From assembly GCA_017625535.1 (NCBI GenBank), contig JAGAKR010000022.1, positions 1 through 64,000 of the forward strand: a stretch of 64,000 nucleotides of DNA. The letters run 5' to 3'. The notes under the pieces are model-generated. The model saw only the letters and a list, made by a program, of their open reading frames with translations, was not told the DNA's origin and made no database searches. Positions 1 through 8,959 of the stretch are shown here, one piece after another. The first letter of the stretch is position 1, and the number at the start of each line of letters is the position of its first letter. The position numbers and the translations under genes are program-made. This DNA comes from Bacteroidales bacterium. GTDB taxonomy: Bacteria; Bacteroidota; Bacteroidia; Bacteroidales; UBA932.

Positions 1-272
1 AATCCCGGGATGATTTCTCCAGATTGCGATTCTACCCATACATTTGCCCCCAACGGCAATACTGCAGCATCTTCGGCAAGCGGTTCTGTGAGGCTTACCT
101 TAACTTTTGTAATTCCACCTACAATAATGTCCCCGTCTATGACCACAAGCGGTTTGCCAAGGCCCTGCACACGAGCATCCTTGGGTTCATAATCATATAC
201 GCAAGAACCCGCCAGCGCACAAACAGAAATGAGCGCCAGGAAGGATTTGAATATGGACATTATTGTGTGCAT
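1..272 (-). CDS. DUF4249-like lipoprotein, N-terminal part (runs off window)
   Basis: The reading frame starts at 272 (or at the in-frame ATG at 260) and continues off the left edge. Residues encode a lipoprotein signal ending in a lipobox of the form AGSC, followed by a beta-rich segment resembling the N-terminus of Bacteroidetes DUF4249 proteins, which are surface or periplasmic lipoproteins commonly found beside TonB-dependent receptors. It begins 8 bp after the stop of the TPR regulator, so it is probably the last visible gene of the operon that starts near 4341. The family call rests on about 85 residues only and is moderate; the lipoprotein call is stronger. Confidence 0.6.
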   Translation of the reverse strand, partial: MHTIMSIFKSFLALISVCALAGSCVYDYEPKDARVQGLGKPLVVIDGDIIVGGITKVKVSLTEPLAEDAAVLPLGANVWVESQSGEIIPG

Positions 273-280
273 ATGAGCTT

Positions 281-1993
281 TTATTTTTGCAATTGCTCCA
301 GCAGGATGCGGAGGTAAGTGTCTATATTCATGCTTCGGTTGAGTGAGAGTTTCCTTCTTATTACTTTGCTGAAATTGTAGAAGGATTTCATTTCAAGGTA
401 GTTGGAGATTTCACTTCCGTTCAGTCCCATGCAGTAGAGGCAGCAGCAGGAAACTTCTTTATCTGTGAGTCCCTTTTCATAGAGATGCTCTATAAATTTG
501 GGGTGTGACAGGGCGAATGAGATTCTTGTGGATTCCAGGAAACTGGCCCTATCCTGCATCAACTGGTCCAATTCTTCCAATGCCTCTTTTGAGAATGCAG
601 TTGAAATGTTTGCTGCAATGAATTTGTCCAGGATGGCAAGGCGCTGTGTAAGCAGCTGCAGGATATCGGGATTCAAGGTTATATTTGACCGGCCTTGTTC
701 AATTATGCTTTTCAATTCCTCCTGTTCCTTTATGGCATCCCTGCATTTCAATTGATAGTTTTCCTTTTCTGCGGCAAGGCACTCAAGTTCCTGCTGCTGC
801 CTTTTGGATTCTTCCTCCAATGCAAGAAGTTTCATCTGATGCTCAAGCGAAACGTTTTTGTAGTGCTTCTTTAGGAGGAACAGCACCAGTATGATTATTA
901 CAATTCCCATTACAAGGAATAGTATCAGATGTTTTTGCTTTACATCCTGAGCCTTGGCATCATACCTCTCTTCCAGAAATTTGGTATCGGACTTCACTGT
1001 CCTATAATATCTGTCACTTATAAGTTTTCTATTCTTTGACAAAAAATTATAAGCCTGCTCATATTCTCCATTTTTACTGTAAATCTTGGATAGTATTGAA
1101 TAATAAGTTGCATCCGTAATACTGCCGTCCAATTTATGCTTTTTGACAGATTTCAAGGACTCTTCAATATTCCCCACTTTTAAATATGCATCGGCTATAG
1201 ACAGCCAACTTATATTATCCTCCCCAAGATTTGAATTCAAATATTTGTTTATCATCAAATTTATTGCAACTGTATCTGTCTTGGGAATCATTTCAAGCTG
1301 AATAAAATAATAGGTATTCTTTTGAGATGGTGTCAATCTCTCCCAATATCTCTCCATTTGATTATTGTAGTCAGCCAAAGCCACTGAGTCCAACAAACTG
1401 TTAGTGCGCATTATTATGACAGTATTATTCAGACTATTTAAAAATCTGACAGTATCACCTCCTTGTAGGAAATACTGTGAAGCTAACCCCAATTGTTCAA
1501 TAGCAGACTGTCCATCAAAAATTATATTGTATAGAAGTGATTTTGCAGTGTATAATCTCCCTATTATAATATTATCATCACAATTCTTCACAAACTCCTC
1601 TGCATGAAGGTAATCATTCATGGCCTGTTCGTAGTCCTTGGCATTCTTATGTACTCTTCCACTATACAAATATGCCTTCAACCTTTCATCTGCTGTACCA
1701 TGCTTTTTATAGTATGAAACCGCTATTGATGTAAGGCTGTCGTCAGTTACATCAATATAGTTCTTGTCAAGGGCAATTGATTTAAGCAGGGCATACCTCG
1801 CCTTGTTGGCTTTGTTCTGGATTTGGTCAATCTTAAGGGTATTCAGGATGGCCATGGAACTGTCGGGATACTGCTCCAGACATTCCTCCGCTTTGTCCAG
1901 TATTCCGGATGTTTCATTTTCCTGTCTGTTACAACAGGTGAGTGAAACCATTATGCATAGTGATGCGGTAATAAGAGATGCAATTCTTTTCAT
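281..1993 (-). CDS. Membrane-anchored TPR protein with C-terminal helix-turn-helix-like domain
   Basis: A 570-residue protein. Residues 1-22 are an export signal ending in a Cys pair. Residues 30-335 are helical repeats of TPR type, residues 355-375 form one transmembrane helix, and 378-432 are a Glu/Lys/Gln-rich coiled coil. The last 75 residues (around the stretch LTDKEVSCCCLYCMGLNGSEIS) resemble a LuxR-like DNA-binding helix-turn-helix. This architecture is common in Bacteroidales and is thought to couple an envelope signal to transcription, but no target is visible here. Its ATG overlaps the stop of the preceding gene (ATGA), implying translational coupling. The middle third of the gene is noticeably AT-rich. 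Confidence 0.7.
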   Translation of the reverse strand: MKRIASLITASLCIMVSLTCCNRQENETSGILDKAEECLEQYPDSSMAILNTLKIDQIQNKANKARYALLKSIALDKNYIDVTDDSLTSIAVSYYKKHGTADERLKAYLYSGRVHKNAKDYEQAMNDYLHAEEFVKNCDDNIIIGRLYTAKSLLYNIIFDGQSAIEQLGLASQYFLQGGDTVRFLNSLNNTVIIMRTNSLLDSVALADYNNQMERYWERLTPSQKNTYYFIQLEMIPKTDTVAINLMINKYLNSNLGEDNISWLSIADAYLKVGNIEESLKSVKKHKLDGSITDATYYSILSKIYSKNGEYEQAYNFLSKNRKLISDRYYRTVKSDTKFLEERYDAKAQDVKQKHLILFLVMGIVIIILVLFLLKKHYKNVSLEHQMKLLALEEESKRQQQELECLAAEKENYQLKCRDAIKEQEELKSIIEQGRSNITLNPDILQLLTQRLAILDKFIAANISTAFSKEALEELDQLMQDRASFLESTRISFALSHPKFIEHLYEKGLTDKEVSCCCLYCMGLNGSEISNYLEMKSFYNFSKVIRRKLSLNRSMNIDTYLRILLEQLQK

Positions 1994-2901
1994 TTCAAGA
2001 ATTCTTTTTCCAGATAATCCTGATCAATACCCTCCGTAGTATTGCAGATAATTCCCTGCTCATTTATATAATGGCAAGTAGGTGTTGTCTGGTCATTATA
2101 CAGCCAATTCAATTTGCCGAATTTATTCTTGAATTCGCTTACAACAATGAAATCATGCAATCCGTAGAGTTCAATATCCTCTTGCAGTTCTTCTGGGGTA
2201 GCGCAGTTTACCACAATAAGCGGCAAGCAATCAGGATGTTTTCCAACTGTTCCGGCAAGGAACTTGCGCAGGGCTGAATTGTTGGTTCCGTGTGTCATAC
2301 ACCATAAACCGTCGTGAATCAGGAACACTTTTTTACCTTTAATAGTTTTCCAGTCAAAACGTTTTCCTTTGTTGTCATAACAAGTGAAAGTTCTGAAGCG
2401 CTCTCCTACAGTTATCTGACGGTTTGAAATGTAACTTTTCAGAGCTTTTCCGGTTTGGGATTTACGTATCTGAGGTGAAGCGGATTTGAGGATTTTGGAC
2501 AAAGTGTCCTTGTCCATTCTTTTTCTTAGGCGGAAATAAGGAAACGCTTCTTCAAAAACAAGTTCATACTCTTTTTCAAAAGCATTCTGTTCTGCAGTAA
2601 TACGGTTCATCTCACCCTGCAGGAACTTCATTTTCTCTTTTGCATAATTTCTCTTAGATGCTGCCAAAGCAAGCAAAGAATCCCTTTCCGCACTATCAGA
2701 AATAGACTTGGCAGCCTCTTCCAGTTTTCCAGCCTCAATGTTATACGGCGGTATTTCACGGTTCCATTCCTTCAGTACCGAGCTGAAAGCATTTTTCAAA
2801 GAATCCTGATGCGCCTTGAAATCTTCAAAAGAAGTGATTGATTGTGCACCCATAGTTGATGATACAATAACAGCCAGCAGTATCAAAACAATCTTTTTCA
2901 T
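1990..2901 (-). CDS. Exported thioredoxin-fold protein with degenerate active site
   Basis: A 303-residue protein with a signal peptide (residues 1-19), a charged helical segment (about 25-155) and a C-terminal thioredoxin/AhpC-like fold (about 160-303). The position of the redox CxxC reads WCMTHG (residues 200-205), so the second Cys is replaced by His and disulfide exchange is unlikely to be normal. A TTPT segment near residue 273 matches the usual cis-proline loop. The start is set by a strong Shine-Dalgarno AAGGAGG four bases upstream, rare in Bacteroidetes, that lies inside the last codons of the preceding 54-codon gene. Function is unknown; it may be a binding or chaperone-like relative of TlpA proteins. 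Confidence 0.65.
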   Translation of the reverse strand: MKKIVLILLAVIVSSTMGAQSITSFEDFKAHQDSLKNAFSSVLKEWNREIPPYNIEAGKLEEAAKSISDSAERDSLLALAASKRNYAKEKMKFLQGEMNRITAEQNAFEKEYELVFEEAFPYFRLRKRMDKDTLSKILKSASPQIRKSQTGKALKSYISNRQITVGERFRTFTCYDNKGKRFDWKTIKGKKVFLIHDGLWCMTHGTNNSALRKFLAGTVGKHPDCLPLIVVNCATPEELQEDIELYGLHDFIVVSEFKNKFGKLNWLYNDQTTPTCHYINEQGIICNTTEGIDQDYLEKEFLK

Positions 2902-3059
2902 AGCACCTCCTTGCCGTTCCAGGCATCAACCATATATATCCACTCTTCCCCTTCCACTCCCTGCAGATTACCTTCTACAATGCATTTATTCCCGGAACCT
3001 GCGGTGCAGCTGCACACAGAGACAGCAACAAAGGCTGCAAGCATTAAAGTTTTCACCAT
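2898..3059 (-). CDS. Short lipoprotein, truncated DUF4369-like N-terminus
   Basis: Starting at the ATG at 3059 (13 bp after the upstream gene's stop) the product is 53 residues: a lipoprotein signal, then a beta-strand segment (KCIVEGNLQGVEG...WNGKEVL) that matches the opening of DUF4369 domains. Such domains normally continue for about 100 residues and lead into a TlpA-like thioredoxin domain. Here the frame stops with TGA overlapping the ATG of the next gene, which carries the helical and thioredoxin parts but has its own signal peptide. It is either a remnant of a split DUF4369-thioredoxin gene or a small lipoprotein that couples translation of the next gene. An upstream in-frame ATG at 3083 would overlap the previous gene. 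Confidence 0.5.
   Translation of the reverse strand: MVKTLMLAAFVAVSVCSCTAGSGNKCIVEGNLQGVEGEEWIYMVDAWNGKEVL
2906..2912 (-). promoter_or_regulatory. Strong Shine-Dalgarno AAGGAGG before the 303-residue gene
   Basis: AAGGAGG followed by TGCT and the ATG at 2901. It is embedded in the Lys-Glu-Val codons at the end of the short lipoprotein frame. Bacteroidetes genes generally lack such sites, so it stands out and supports this start. Confidence 0.6.
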
Positions 3060-3072
3060 TATTGTATTCCTT

Positions 3073-4341
3073 TTATAAAGCAAGCAAATATTCTTCCACC
3101 TCTTTTGCAGACGGATCTATTTTTACAATCTTCCCTTCTTTATCTATAAGGAGTGTTCTGCCGGCAGAATTTGGGCATCCATATTGCGCCCAGATATTAT
3201 GATTCTCTTCAAGTGCCACCATATTTGGCCAAGGGTAAGCATCTTTCTCAAGAGCCTTCAGCCAACTGCCAGTCTCCTTATACTCCCTTGCCACACCTAC
3301 TACAATAAAGTTGGAATCTTTGTACTTCTCATACAAAGGCTTGAACGTTTTTGCCGTTAACCTGCAAGAAGCGCACCAGGAAGCCCACAATTCAAGCACT
3401 GCAACTTTACCATCAATAATTTTGGAAAGTGTCTGTTCTGCACCATCTGCATCCTTAAGGGTAAAATCTACAAACTGTTTACCCTCTCTCATTGCCACTG
3501 CCTCCTTTTCGGCTGCAATAAGTCCGTGTATCCTGTTATCGGGAAACAGTCCTTTATATTTCCTTTCATAAATATCAAGCCATTTTGAAATGTCTTCATA
3601 GTATTGCTTTGAAATACGGATATTGTCCAATAGAATATACATACAGGTTGGATCAGGTTCCGGACTATCCAAATGATTATAATCACACTCCTGTTTTGCT
3701 GCCTTATAGCGCCTATATTCCTGCATCCACATCTGCCCGGCCGGTGTCCTGTCTTCTCCACTCATCTGCAGTTTCTGTATCTCACGTCTCAAACTGTCCA
3801 CAACTGACTCCTGAAGATTTTCTTCCTGCAACTGTTCACCCAAATCATTAAAATGCCGGCTATACATTTGTCCAATATTGAAAAGGCTGTCCTGAGACTC
3901 CATCAAATCTGCAATCCACGCTGCATGCAAATTGCTTTTCCAGTTGTGATAATCACAATAAATCTTGTTGTAGCCTGTTGGTTCTGCCAATACAACATGT
4001 TTTTCATCCTGTATCAATTTATCTTCAAATCTTACACCATCTTTGGAGTAAAAAAATACGAAAGATCTGTACATGGAGAAACCATATTCAGGATCGGGAA
4101 TAAGAATTTCATAAGCCTGATTGGTGTCAAGAACCACTTTTGAATCAAAACATCCATCCTTTACATCCAGTTCCTGATAGGGGTCAAACCTTATATCAGA
4201 GAATGCGAGGGCAACCCTTACAATTTTTGTATCAAACCCTTTTCCACTTATATTGCATATTGCCTCATGATCTGCAAGGCCATTTCTGAAACTGCATGCA
4301 ACCAACGTAAACATTAATAGGATGTAAAAACAATGCTTCAT
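3073..4341 (-). CDS. TlpA-like thioredoxin lipoprotein
   Basis: A 422-residue lipoprotein. The signal ends in LVAC (Cys16), followed by a DUF4369-like beta domain (about 25-130), a helical linker rich in charged residues (about 130-270) and a C-terminal AhpC/TSA-type thioredoxin domain. The redox motif WCASC is at residues 322-326. Such proteins are periplasm-facing disulfide reductases or isomerases, widespread in Bacteroidales. It is the first gene of the operon running to the left edge, with a promoter at 4370-4401. The next gene starts 13 bp after its stop. The substrate cannot be told from sequence. Confidence 0.85.
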   Translation of the reverse strand: MKHCFYILLMFTLVACSFRNGLADHEAICNISGKGFDTKIVRVALAFSDIRFDPYQELDVKDGCFDSKVVLDTNQAYEILIPDPEYGFSMYRSFVFFYSKDGVRFEDKLIQDEKHVVLAEPTGYNKIYCDYHNWKSNLHAAWIADLMESQDSLFNIGQMYSRHFNDLGEQLQEENLQESVVDSLRREIQKLQMSGEDRTPAGQMWMQEYRRYKAAKQECDYNHLDSPEPDPTCMYILLDNIRISKQYYEDISKWLDIYERKYKGLFPDNRIHGLIAAEKEAVAMREGKQFVDFTLKDADGAEQTLSKIIDGKVAVLELWASWCASCRLTAKTFKPLYEKYKDSNFIVVGVAREYKETGSWLKALEKDAYPWPNMVALEENHNIWAQYGCPNSAGRTLLIDKEGKIVKIDPSAKEVEEYLLAL

Positions 4342-4369
4342 ACTTTTTCATGTTATATTGTAAGGTATA

Positions 4370-4401
4370 CAAATATAGGACTCTGGCAAATTCCCTGCAA
4401 A
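4370..4401 (-). promoter_or_regulatory. Bacteroidetes-type promoter for the TlpA/TPR operon
   Basis: On the minus strand TTTG (4398-4401), 20 bp, then TATATTTG (4370-4377), matching TTTG-N19-21-TAnnTTTG. It lies 29 bp before the ATG at 4341. Confidence 0.75.
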
Positions 4402-4578
4402 AGAAATCTCTACTCCAGATTGCTTTGTAATAGTCACATATTCAATCAATTCCAAAACAATGAATATTGCTCACAAGTATGAATAAGCACGTTTAATTTA
4501 CTGACATACTGCAATTTAAAGATGTTAAACTTTTTAATACCCACTATGTGTCACCAAATCCCGCACGCTGAACTGCGC
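4402..4578. other. Non-coding stretch before the hairpin array
   Basis: About 180 bp, AT-rich, between the operon promoter and the palindrome array. I see no gene, tRNA or convincing promoter in it. Confidence 0.5.
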
Positions 4579-4925
4579 CACAACTTCCGGTGCAGAAAAT
4601 GCCCCATTTGTGCACTATTTTCGGCCGGGGATGACTTTTGGTGCAGGAAAACACTCTTTCTTGCACCAAACCGGCCGCTCCACAACTTCCGGTGCAGAAA
4701 AACACTCTTTTTGACACCAAACTGTCTGCCCCTGCTGATTCCGGTGCAAAAAATGCCCAATTTTGACACCGAATCCCACACGCCACAACTTCCGGTGCAG
4801 GAAATGCCCCATTTGTGCACCAAGCCGGCCACGCCACAACTTCCGGTGCAGAAAAGCACTCTTTTTGGCACCAAATCCCGCACACTGAACTGCGCCACAA
4901 CTTCCGGTGCAGAAAATGCCCCCTA
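4579..4925. repeat. Tandem array of about seven palindromic ~50-bp units
   Basis: The core CACAACTTCCGGTGCAG occurs at 4579, 4681, 4784, 4835 and 4896, with degenerate forms near 4631 and 4735, so the period is about 49-61 bp. In most units the GGTGCA of the core pairs with a TGCACC or GACACC about 20 bases on, with complementary A-rich and T-rich tracts between, giving a hairpin. Two kinds of insert alternate: one containing AATGCCCCATTT, the other ACACTCTTTTT. The array sits between the 3' end of the histidine kinase gene (4932) and the promoter of the TlpA operon. Open frames through it are repetitive and not credible as genes. Confidence 0.8.
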
Positions 4926-4931
4926 AACCAT

Positions 4932-6125
4932 CTAAAACTCCACGCAGAAATGTGTTTCCCCGTCCTCCCGGGTCTGCAGGGAGAAGCGGCAGTTGTGGGA
5001 AGTAAGGACCTCACGGATAAAGGTGAGACCAAGGCCTTGCCCGTTGGGTTTTGTGGTAAAGAAGGGGGTAAACAGTTTTGCGGCAACATCTGGCAGTATG
5101 GGTGCCCCGTTGTTGGAAATGTCAAGAGCCGTAGAGTTGCAAAGAGTCTTGTATGTTGCAATCTTTATATGGGTTGGGGCCGACTCCACTGCATTTTTTA
5201 CAATGTTTATCACCACCTGCTCAAACAATACCGTATCCAGCATCACCTCCCCACAGTTGCCCTCCAGAGAGTACTCCAAGGAAATGTTTTTGCCGGAGCA
5301 GAGGCTCTCCAGAAACAGCCTGCTGCCACGCAGGAACTCCTCAAGATCCACTGCACGCAATTGCGGCTGGGGTATCTTGGCAATATCTGCAAACTTCTTT
5401 ACAAAAAGGCTCATCTCACGGGTCCTCTCCGTACAGGAATCAATCAGTTCCGCAGATTCCCCGCCAGGAGTCTCCTCCTTCAGCAAGGCCAAAGTTGAAA
5501 TAACCCCTGCAACTGTATTCTGCACCTCGTGGGCCATAATCCGTATGGCCTTGCCGTAAGCCCTCCTCTCTGCAAGCATCACCTCCTGGGTAAGATTCTC
5601 TATAAGAATAAAAGGCCGTACAAATCCCCTGTCCATAAACCCCAGCCTTGAGCAACGGTAAATCCTGGAATCCCCCAGCCTCACACTCTTCTCCTCCCCC
5701 ATCCCAATCGGCACAATTTCCCGCCCCAAAGGGGAGTCAATATCCTCTATCCTCTTCCCTGCAATTCCTTCCCCAACCTGCAGGAACCCCTCAGCAGCCC
5801 CATTGCACAGGGTAACCTTCCCGTCAAAATCAAGAATTATCACCCCCATAGGGGAATTCTCCACCAGCAGGTCCAAAAGATGGTTCTGCTCCTGCAATCT
5901 GAGTTTCTCACTCTTTAACTGCTCCATCATCCCGTTGAACAGCAGGATTATCTTGTCTGCATCCTTCTGCCCTACAGGAATTAGCCGGCTCGCAAAATCC
6001 TGCTCCTTAATAAGGTCTGTACCCCTTATTATAATGTTCATTGCCTTAATTTTCCTGTAATAGAGAAAAATGAGGCAGATGCACAGAATGGCCGTAACGG
6101 CAGTTGCAAGATATAGGGCAATCAT
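4932..6125 (-). CDS. NtrB-type sensor histidine kinase
   Basis: A 397-residue kinase. One transmembrane helix (residues 5-23) with almost no periplasmic part, a HAMP-like linker (about 30-80), a PAS domain (about 82-180), a phosphoacceptor helix with AHEVQN (His199), and a C-terminal ATPase domain with N-box NIVKNAVES (Asn311) and G-box NGQGLGL (361-367). It should phosphorylate the NtrC-type regulator encoded directly upstream, one base from its start. With no extracellular sensor domain, the signal is probably read in or near the membrane or by the PAS domain. It is the last gene of the efflux operon. Confidence 0.9.
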   Translation of the reverse strand: MIALYLATAVTAILCICLIFLYYRKIKAMNIIIRGTDLIKEQDFASRLIPVGQKDADKIILLFNGMMEQLKSEKLRLQEQNHLLDLLVENSPMGVIILDFDGKVTLCNGAAEGFLQVGEGIAGKRIEDIDSPLGREIVPIGMGEEKSVRLGDSRIYRCSRLGFMDRGFVRPFILIENLTQEVMLAERRAYGKAIRIMAHEVQNTVAGVISTLALLKEETPGGESAELIDSCTERTREMSLFVKKFADIAKIPQPQLRAVDLEEFLRGSRLFLESLCSGKNISLEYSLEGNCGEVMLDTVLFEQVVINIVKNAVESAPTHIKIATYKTLCNSTALDISNNGAPILPDVAAKLFTPFFTTKPNGQGLGLTFIREVLTSHNCRFSLQTREDGETHFCVEF

Positions 6126-6126
6126 A

Positions 6127-7482
6127 CTACTTTATGTTATATTTCTCCATCCTCCTGTATAGGGCAGCCCTGCTTATTCCAAGCGCCTGGGCAGTTTGGG
6201 AGATGTTATTGTTGAATTTCTCCAGATTCTCACAAATGGTGGCCTTCTCAATCTCCTCCAGTGACATCCCCTGCAATGAAACTCCACCCATAGCGGCTGA
6301 GGAAGAATACTGCCCCTTGAAATCCTCTGCCCCAAGTTCCTCCTTTCCGCTTATGAGTACAGTCCTCTCCACCAGATTCTTAAGTTCCCTTATATTTCCC
6401 GGATACGGCAAAGTGGAGAGCCACACCATAGCATCCCTGGAAACCCTCACCTTTGGAAGGGAATTCTCCCTGCAGGTCTGCGCCACAAAATGCTCCACAA
6501 GCAGCGGAATATCCTCTGCACGCTCCCTCAACGGCGGCAGATGAATTGAAATGAGATTAATCCTGTAAAGCAAATCCTCCCTGAACCCCTTCTCCTGCAC
6601 CATCTGCTGCAGATTGGCATTGGTGGCACTCACCACCCTCACATCCACCTTCCTGGGCCTGCTCTCCCCAAGCGGCTCAAAAGTCTGCTCCTGCAGCACC
6701 CTGAGCAGTTTAACCTGGCAACCCAGATCAAGATCCCCAATCTCATCCAAGAAGATTGTCCCCTTGTCCGCCATGGAAAAACGCCCCTCCCGGTCTGAAT
6801 ATGCATCTGTAAACGCCCCTTTCCTGTGCCCGAACATCTCACTCTCAAACAGGGAATGCGAAATGCCCCCCAGGTTAACCTTTACAAAAGGGGCCCCATT
6901 GCGCAGGCTGTTCCTGTGAATTGCCTCCGCAACAAGTTCCTTTCCGGTACCGCTCTCCCCCGTAATGAGCACAGAGGCATTGGTCCTGGCAATCCTCTTA
7001 ACCCTCTCCAGCACATCACATAACCCCTTGCTCTTCCCGATAATTTTTCCCCTGTCAAATCCATCCTCCCCATCACCGGCCGCAGAAGAGGCATTCCCTC
7101 CGGCAGCCCCATCCCCACTGAGTTGAAGTATCGTTTCAATCCTCTGCATAAGGGTATAATTGTCCCAAGGCTTGGTAATGAAATCCACCGCCCCCGCCTT
7201 CATCCCCTCAACCGCAAGGTTTATGGTTCCCCAGGCTGTAATGAGTATTACCGGCACCTTTGGGCGGAACACCTTAACCTGCCGCAGCAGGGTAAGCCCC
7301 TCATCACCTGTAGTGGAGAGAGAGAAATTCATATCCATAATTACAAGCTGAGGTTCAGTGCCCCGCACAACCTCCATTGCCTCCTGCTGGTTTGCGGCAC
7401 ACACAACCTCATACCCCCTCTTCTTAAGGAGAAAACTGAGCGAACTCCTTATAGCCTTGTCATCATCTGCAATCAGTATCAT
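6127..7482 (-). CDS. NtrC-family sigma-54-dependent response regulator
   Basis: A 451-residue three-domain activator. The receiver domain (1-120) has the acidic pair at residues 7-8, phosphoacceptor Asp50 and Lys104. The AAA+ domain has Walker A GESGTGKE (175-182), the sigma-54 contact loop GAFTDA (222-227) and Walker B IFLDEIGD. A Fis-type helix-turn-helix forms the C-terminus (about 410-451). It activates sigma-54 RNA polymerase from an upstream enhancer. Given the sigma-54 promoter in front of its own operon (13678-13693), the simplest reading is autogenous control of the linked efflux pump. Confidence 0.93.
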   Translation of the reverse strand: MILIADDDKAIRSSLSFLLKKRGYEVVCAANQQEAMEVVRGTEPQLVIMDMNFSLSTTGDEGLTLLRQVKVFRPKVPVILITAWGTINLAVEGMKAGAVDFITKPWDNYTLMQRIETILQLSGDGAAGGNASSAAGDGEDGFDRGKIIGKSKGLCDVLERVKRIARTNASVLITGESGTGKELVAEAIHRNSLRNGAPFVKVNLGGISHSLFESEMFGHRKGAFTDAYSDREGRFSMADKGTIFLDEIGDLDLGCQVKLLRVLQEQTFEPLGESRPRKVDVRVVSATNANLQQMVQEKGFREDLLYRINLISIHLPPLRERAEDIPLLVEHFVAQTCRENSLPKVRVSRDAMVWLSTLPYPGNIRELKNLVERTVLISGKEELGAEDFKGQYSSSAAMGGVSLQGMSLEEIEKATICENLEKFNNNISQTAQALGISRAALYRRMEKYNIK

Positions 7483-7483
7483 T

Positions 7484-8959
7484 CTACAAATTTAATGTTT
7501 TCTCAAAGTCAATGCCAATAGGCACATCATTAATATAATCCCACAAAGTGAGGCTCCTTATCCGGTAATAATAATACCACCACCAGAACATCTCATTTAT
7601 ATACTTCTGCCTTGCCTGGTCCTTTCTGGTCTGCGAATCATTCAGATCCAATGTGGATATCCTCCCAATCAGGTAGGTCTCCACATTTGTTGAATACCTC
7701 TTCACCGCAATGGAATCTGCCACAGAGGCATTCTCCAGCTGCATTGTCTGGTTGTTGAACTGCCCGGTAAGGATAAAAATGTTCTGGTTGAATTCCATCT
7801 CCTCCCGTTTCAGCCGGCTCTCAACCACCTGCTGGTTGCTCTGGGCCACCTTCACCCTACCCCTACGTTTCCCCCAGTCCAGGATAGGCACCTTCAATCC
7901 CACCTGTATAACCTGATTGTTCTTAAGATTGGAATAAGCCTCCCTGAATGCAGCATCGGTACCGGTATACCCTATCTGGGCAAACAGGGTTATGCTCCTC
8001 AGGTTCCCCTTTGCAGTTGCCGTATTGTACTGGGCCTCCAGTTGTCTGCGGAGAATATTTCTGGAAAAATAATTGTTCTCCCTGGCCTTCTCAAGCACAT
8101 CCTCATATACAAGCGGGCGGCACACCACGGTATTGGGAATTACCGGCTCTATCTCCACCTCTTCATCCAGCCCAAGGAATGAACGCAACTGGAACATTGC
8201 ACTTTTAAAATTGCTCTCATTGTCTGTAAGTTCAGACTGGGAGTCCAGCACATTCAGTTCCATCTGCAGCAGGTCATTCTCACTTATCTGCCCCATCTTC
8301 CGCTTTGCCTTTGCCACCTCATACAGTTTCCGGGCATTGGCAAGGTTCTGCCGGCTTATCCCCACATTCTCCCTTGCCAGCAGCAGGTTAAAATAATAGT
8401 TTATGGCCTGCATCTTCACCTCTTCCAGCGCCCCTACAAGTTTTGCCTGAGCCTCCCTGTACCTCACCGGTTCTATCTTCCTCTCCCACTTCATCCTGTT
8501 TGTACCAAAAATGGGCTGGTTAAGGGTAACGGCAAACGGTATGCTCATAAACCTCTCCCCTTTTTCATTATCCAGCTGCTTGAGGTAATCCAAAGAGGTG
8601 TTTATGGAGATTGTACCCCCTGTAAACGGTATGTTCTGGTCTATAGAAACAGTACCGTTCATCCCCAGATAATTGTTCCGCACGTATGTATAGCTGCCGT
8701 CTGCCTGCTGGTAGGTGGTATAGTTCCGGTTATAGTTGGGGAGCGAAGCGGAGAAATTTATCTCCGGCAACAGATCTGCCTTAAATGTACGGTACTCCCA
8801 ATACGCCCCAATGAACTCATTCACCGCAGCCACTGCATCCACACTCTGAACCTTTGCCAATGCTATGGCCTCCTGCAGGGTAAGCCTTCTGCTCTCCCCG
8901 GCAGCCGGCAGGGCAAGGAGCAGCACCACCACCACAAATATGAAGTGCTTCAGTTTCAT
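7484..8959 (-). CDS. TolC-family outer membrane efflux channel
   Basis: A 491-residue exported protein: signal peptide 1-21, then the two long alpha-helical repeats with coiled-coil heptads typical of the TolC/OEP family and short strand segments for the barrel. It forms the outer-membrane exit duct for the tripartite pump encoded by the four preceding genes. Its start codon shares a base with the stop of the ATPase gene at 8959, so the two are translationally coupled; the regulator starts one base after its stop. The ligand is not predictable from sequence. Confidence 0.9.
   Translation of the reverse strand: MKLKHFIFVVVVLLLALPAAGESRRLTLQEAIALAKVQSVDAVAAVNEFIGAYWEYRTFKADLLPEINFSASLPNYNRNYTTYQQADGSYTYVRNNYLGMNGTVSIDQNIPFTGGTISINTSLDYLKQLDNEKGERFMSIPFAVTLNQPIFGTNRMKWERKIEPVRYREAQAKLVGALEEVKMQAINYYFNLLLARENVGISRQNLANARKLYEVAKAKRKMGQISENDLLQMELNVLDSQSELTDNESNFKSAMFQLRSFLGLDEEVEIEPVIPNTVVCRPLVYEDVLEKARENNYFSRNILRRQLEAQYNTATAKGNLRSITLFAQIGYTGTDAAFREAYSNLKNNQVIQVGLKVPILDWGKRRGRVKVAQSNQQVVESRLKREEMEFNQNIFILTGQFNNQTMQLENASVADSIAVKRYSTNVETYLIGRISTLDLNDSQTRKDQARQKYINEMFWWWYYYYRIRSLTLWDYINDVPIGIDFEKTLNL

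Noticed and set aside
4579-4925. Possible CRISPR array
   Set aside because: The repeats are degenerate, the intervening sequence is itself one of two recurring types and is palindromic with the repeat, and no cas gene is present.
4522-5161. Open frames on both strands with repeated Cys-Arg-Lys motifs
   Set aside because: They are translations of the palindromic array, occur in several frames and strands, and one runs into the kinase gene; none has a start signal or coding pattern.
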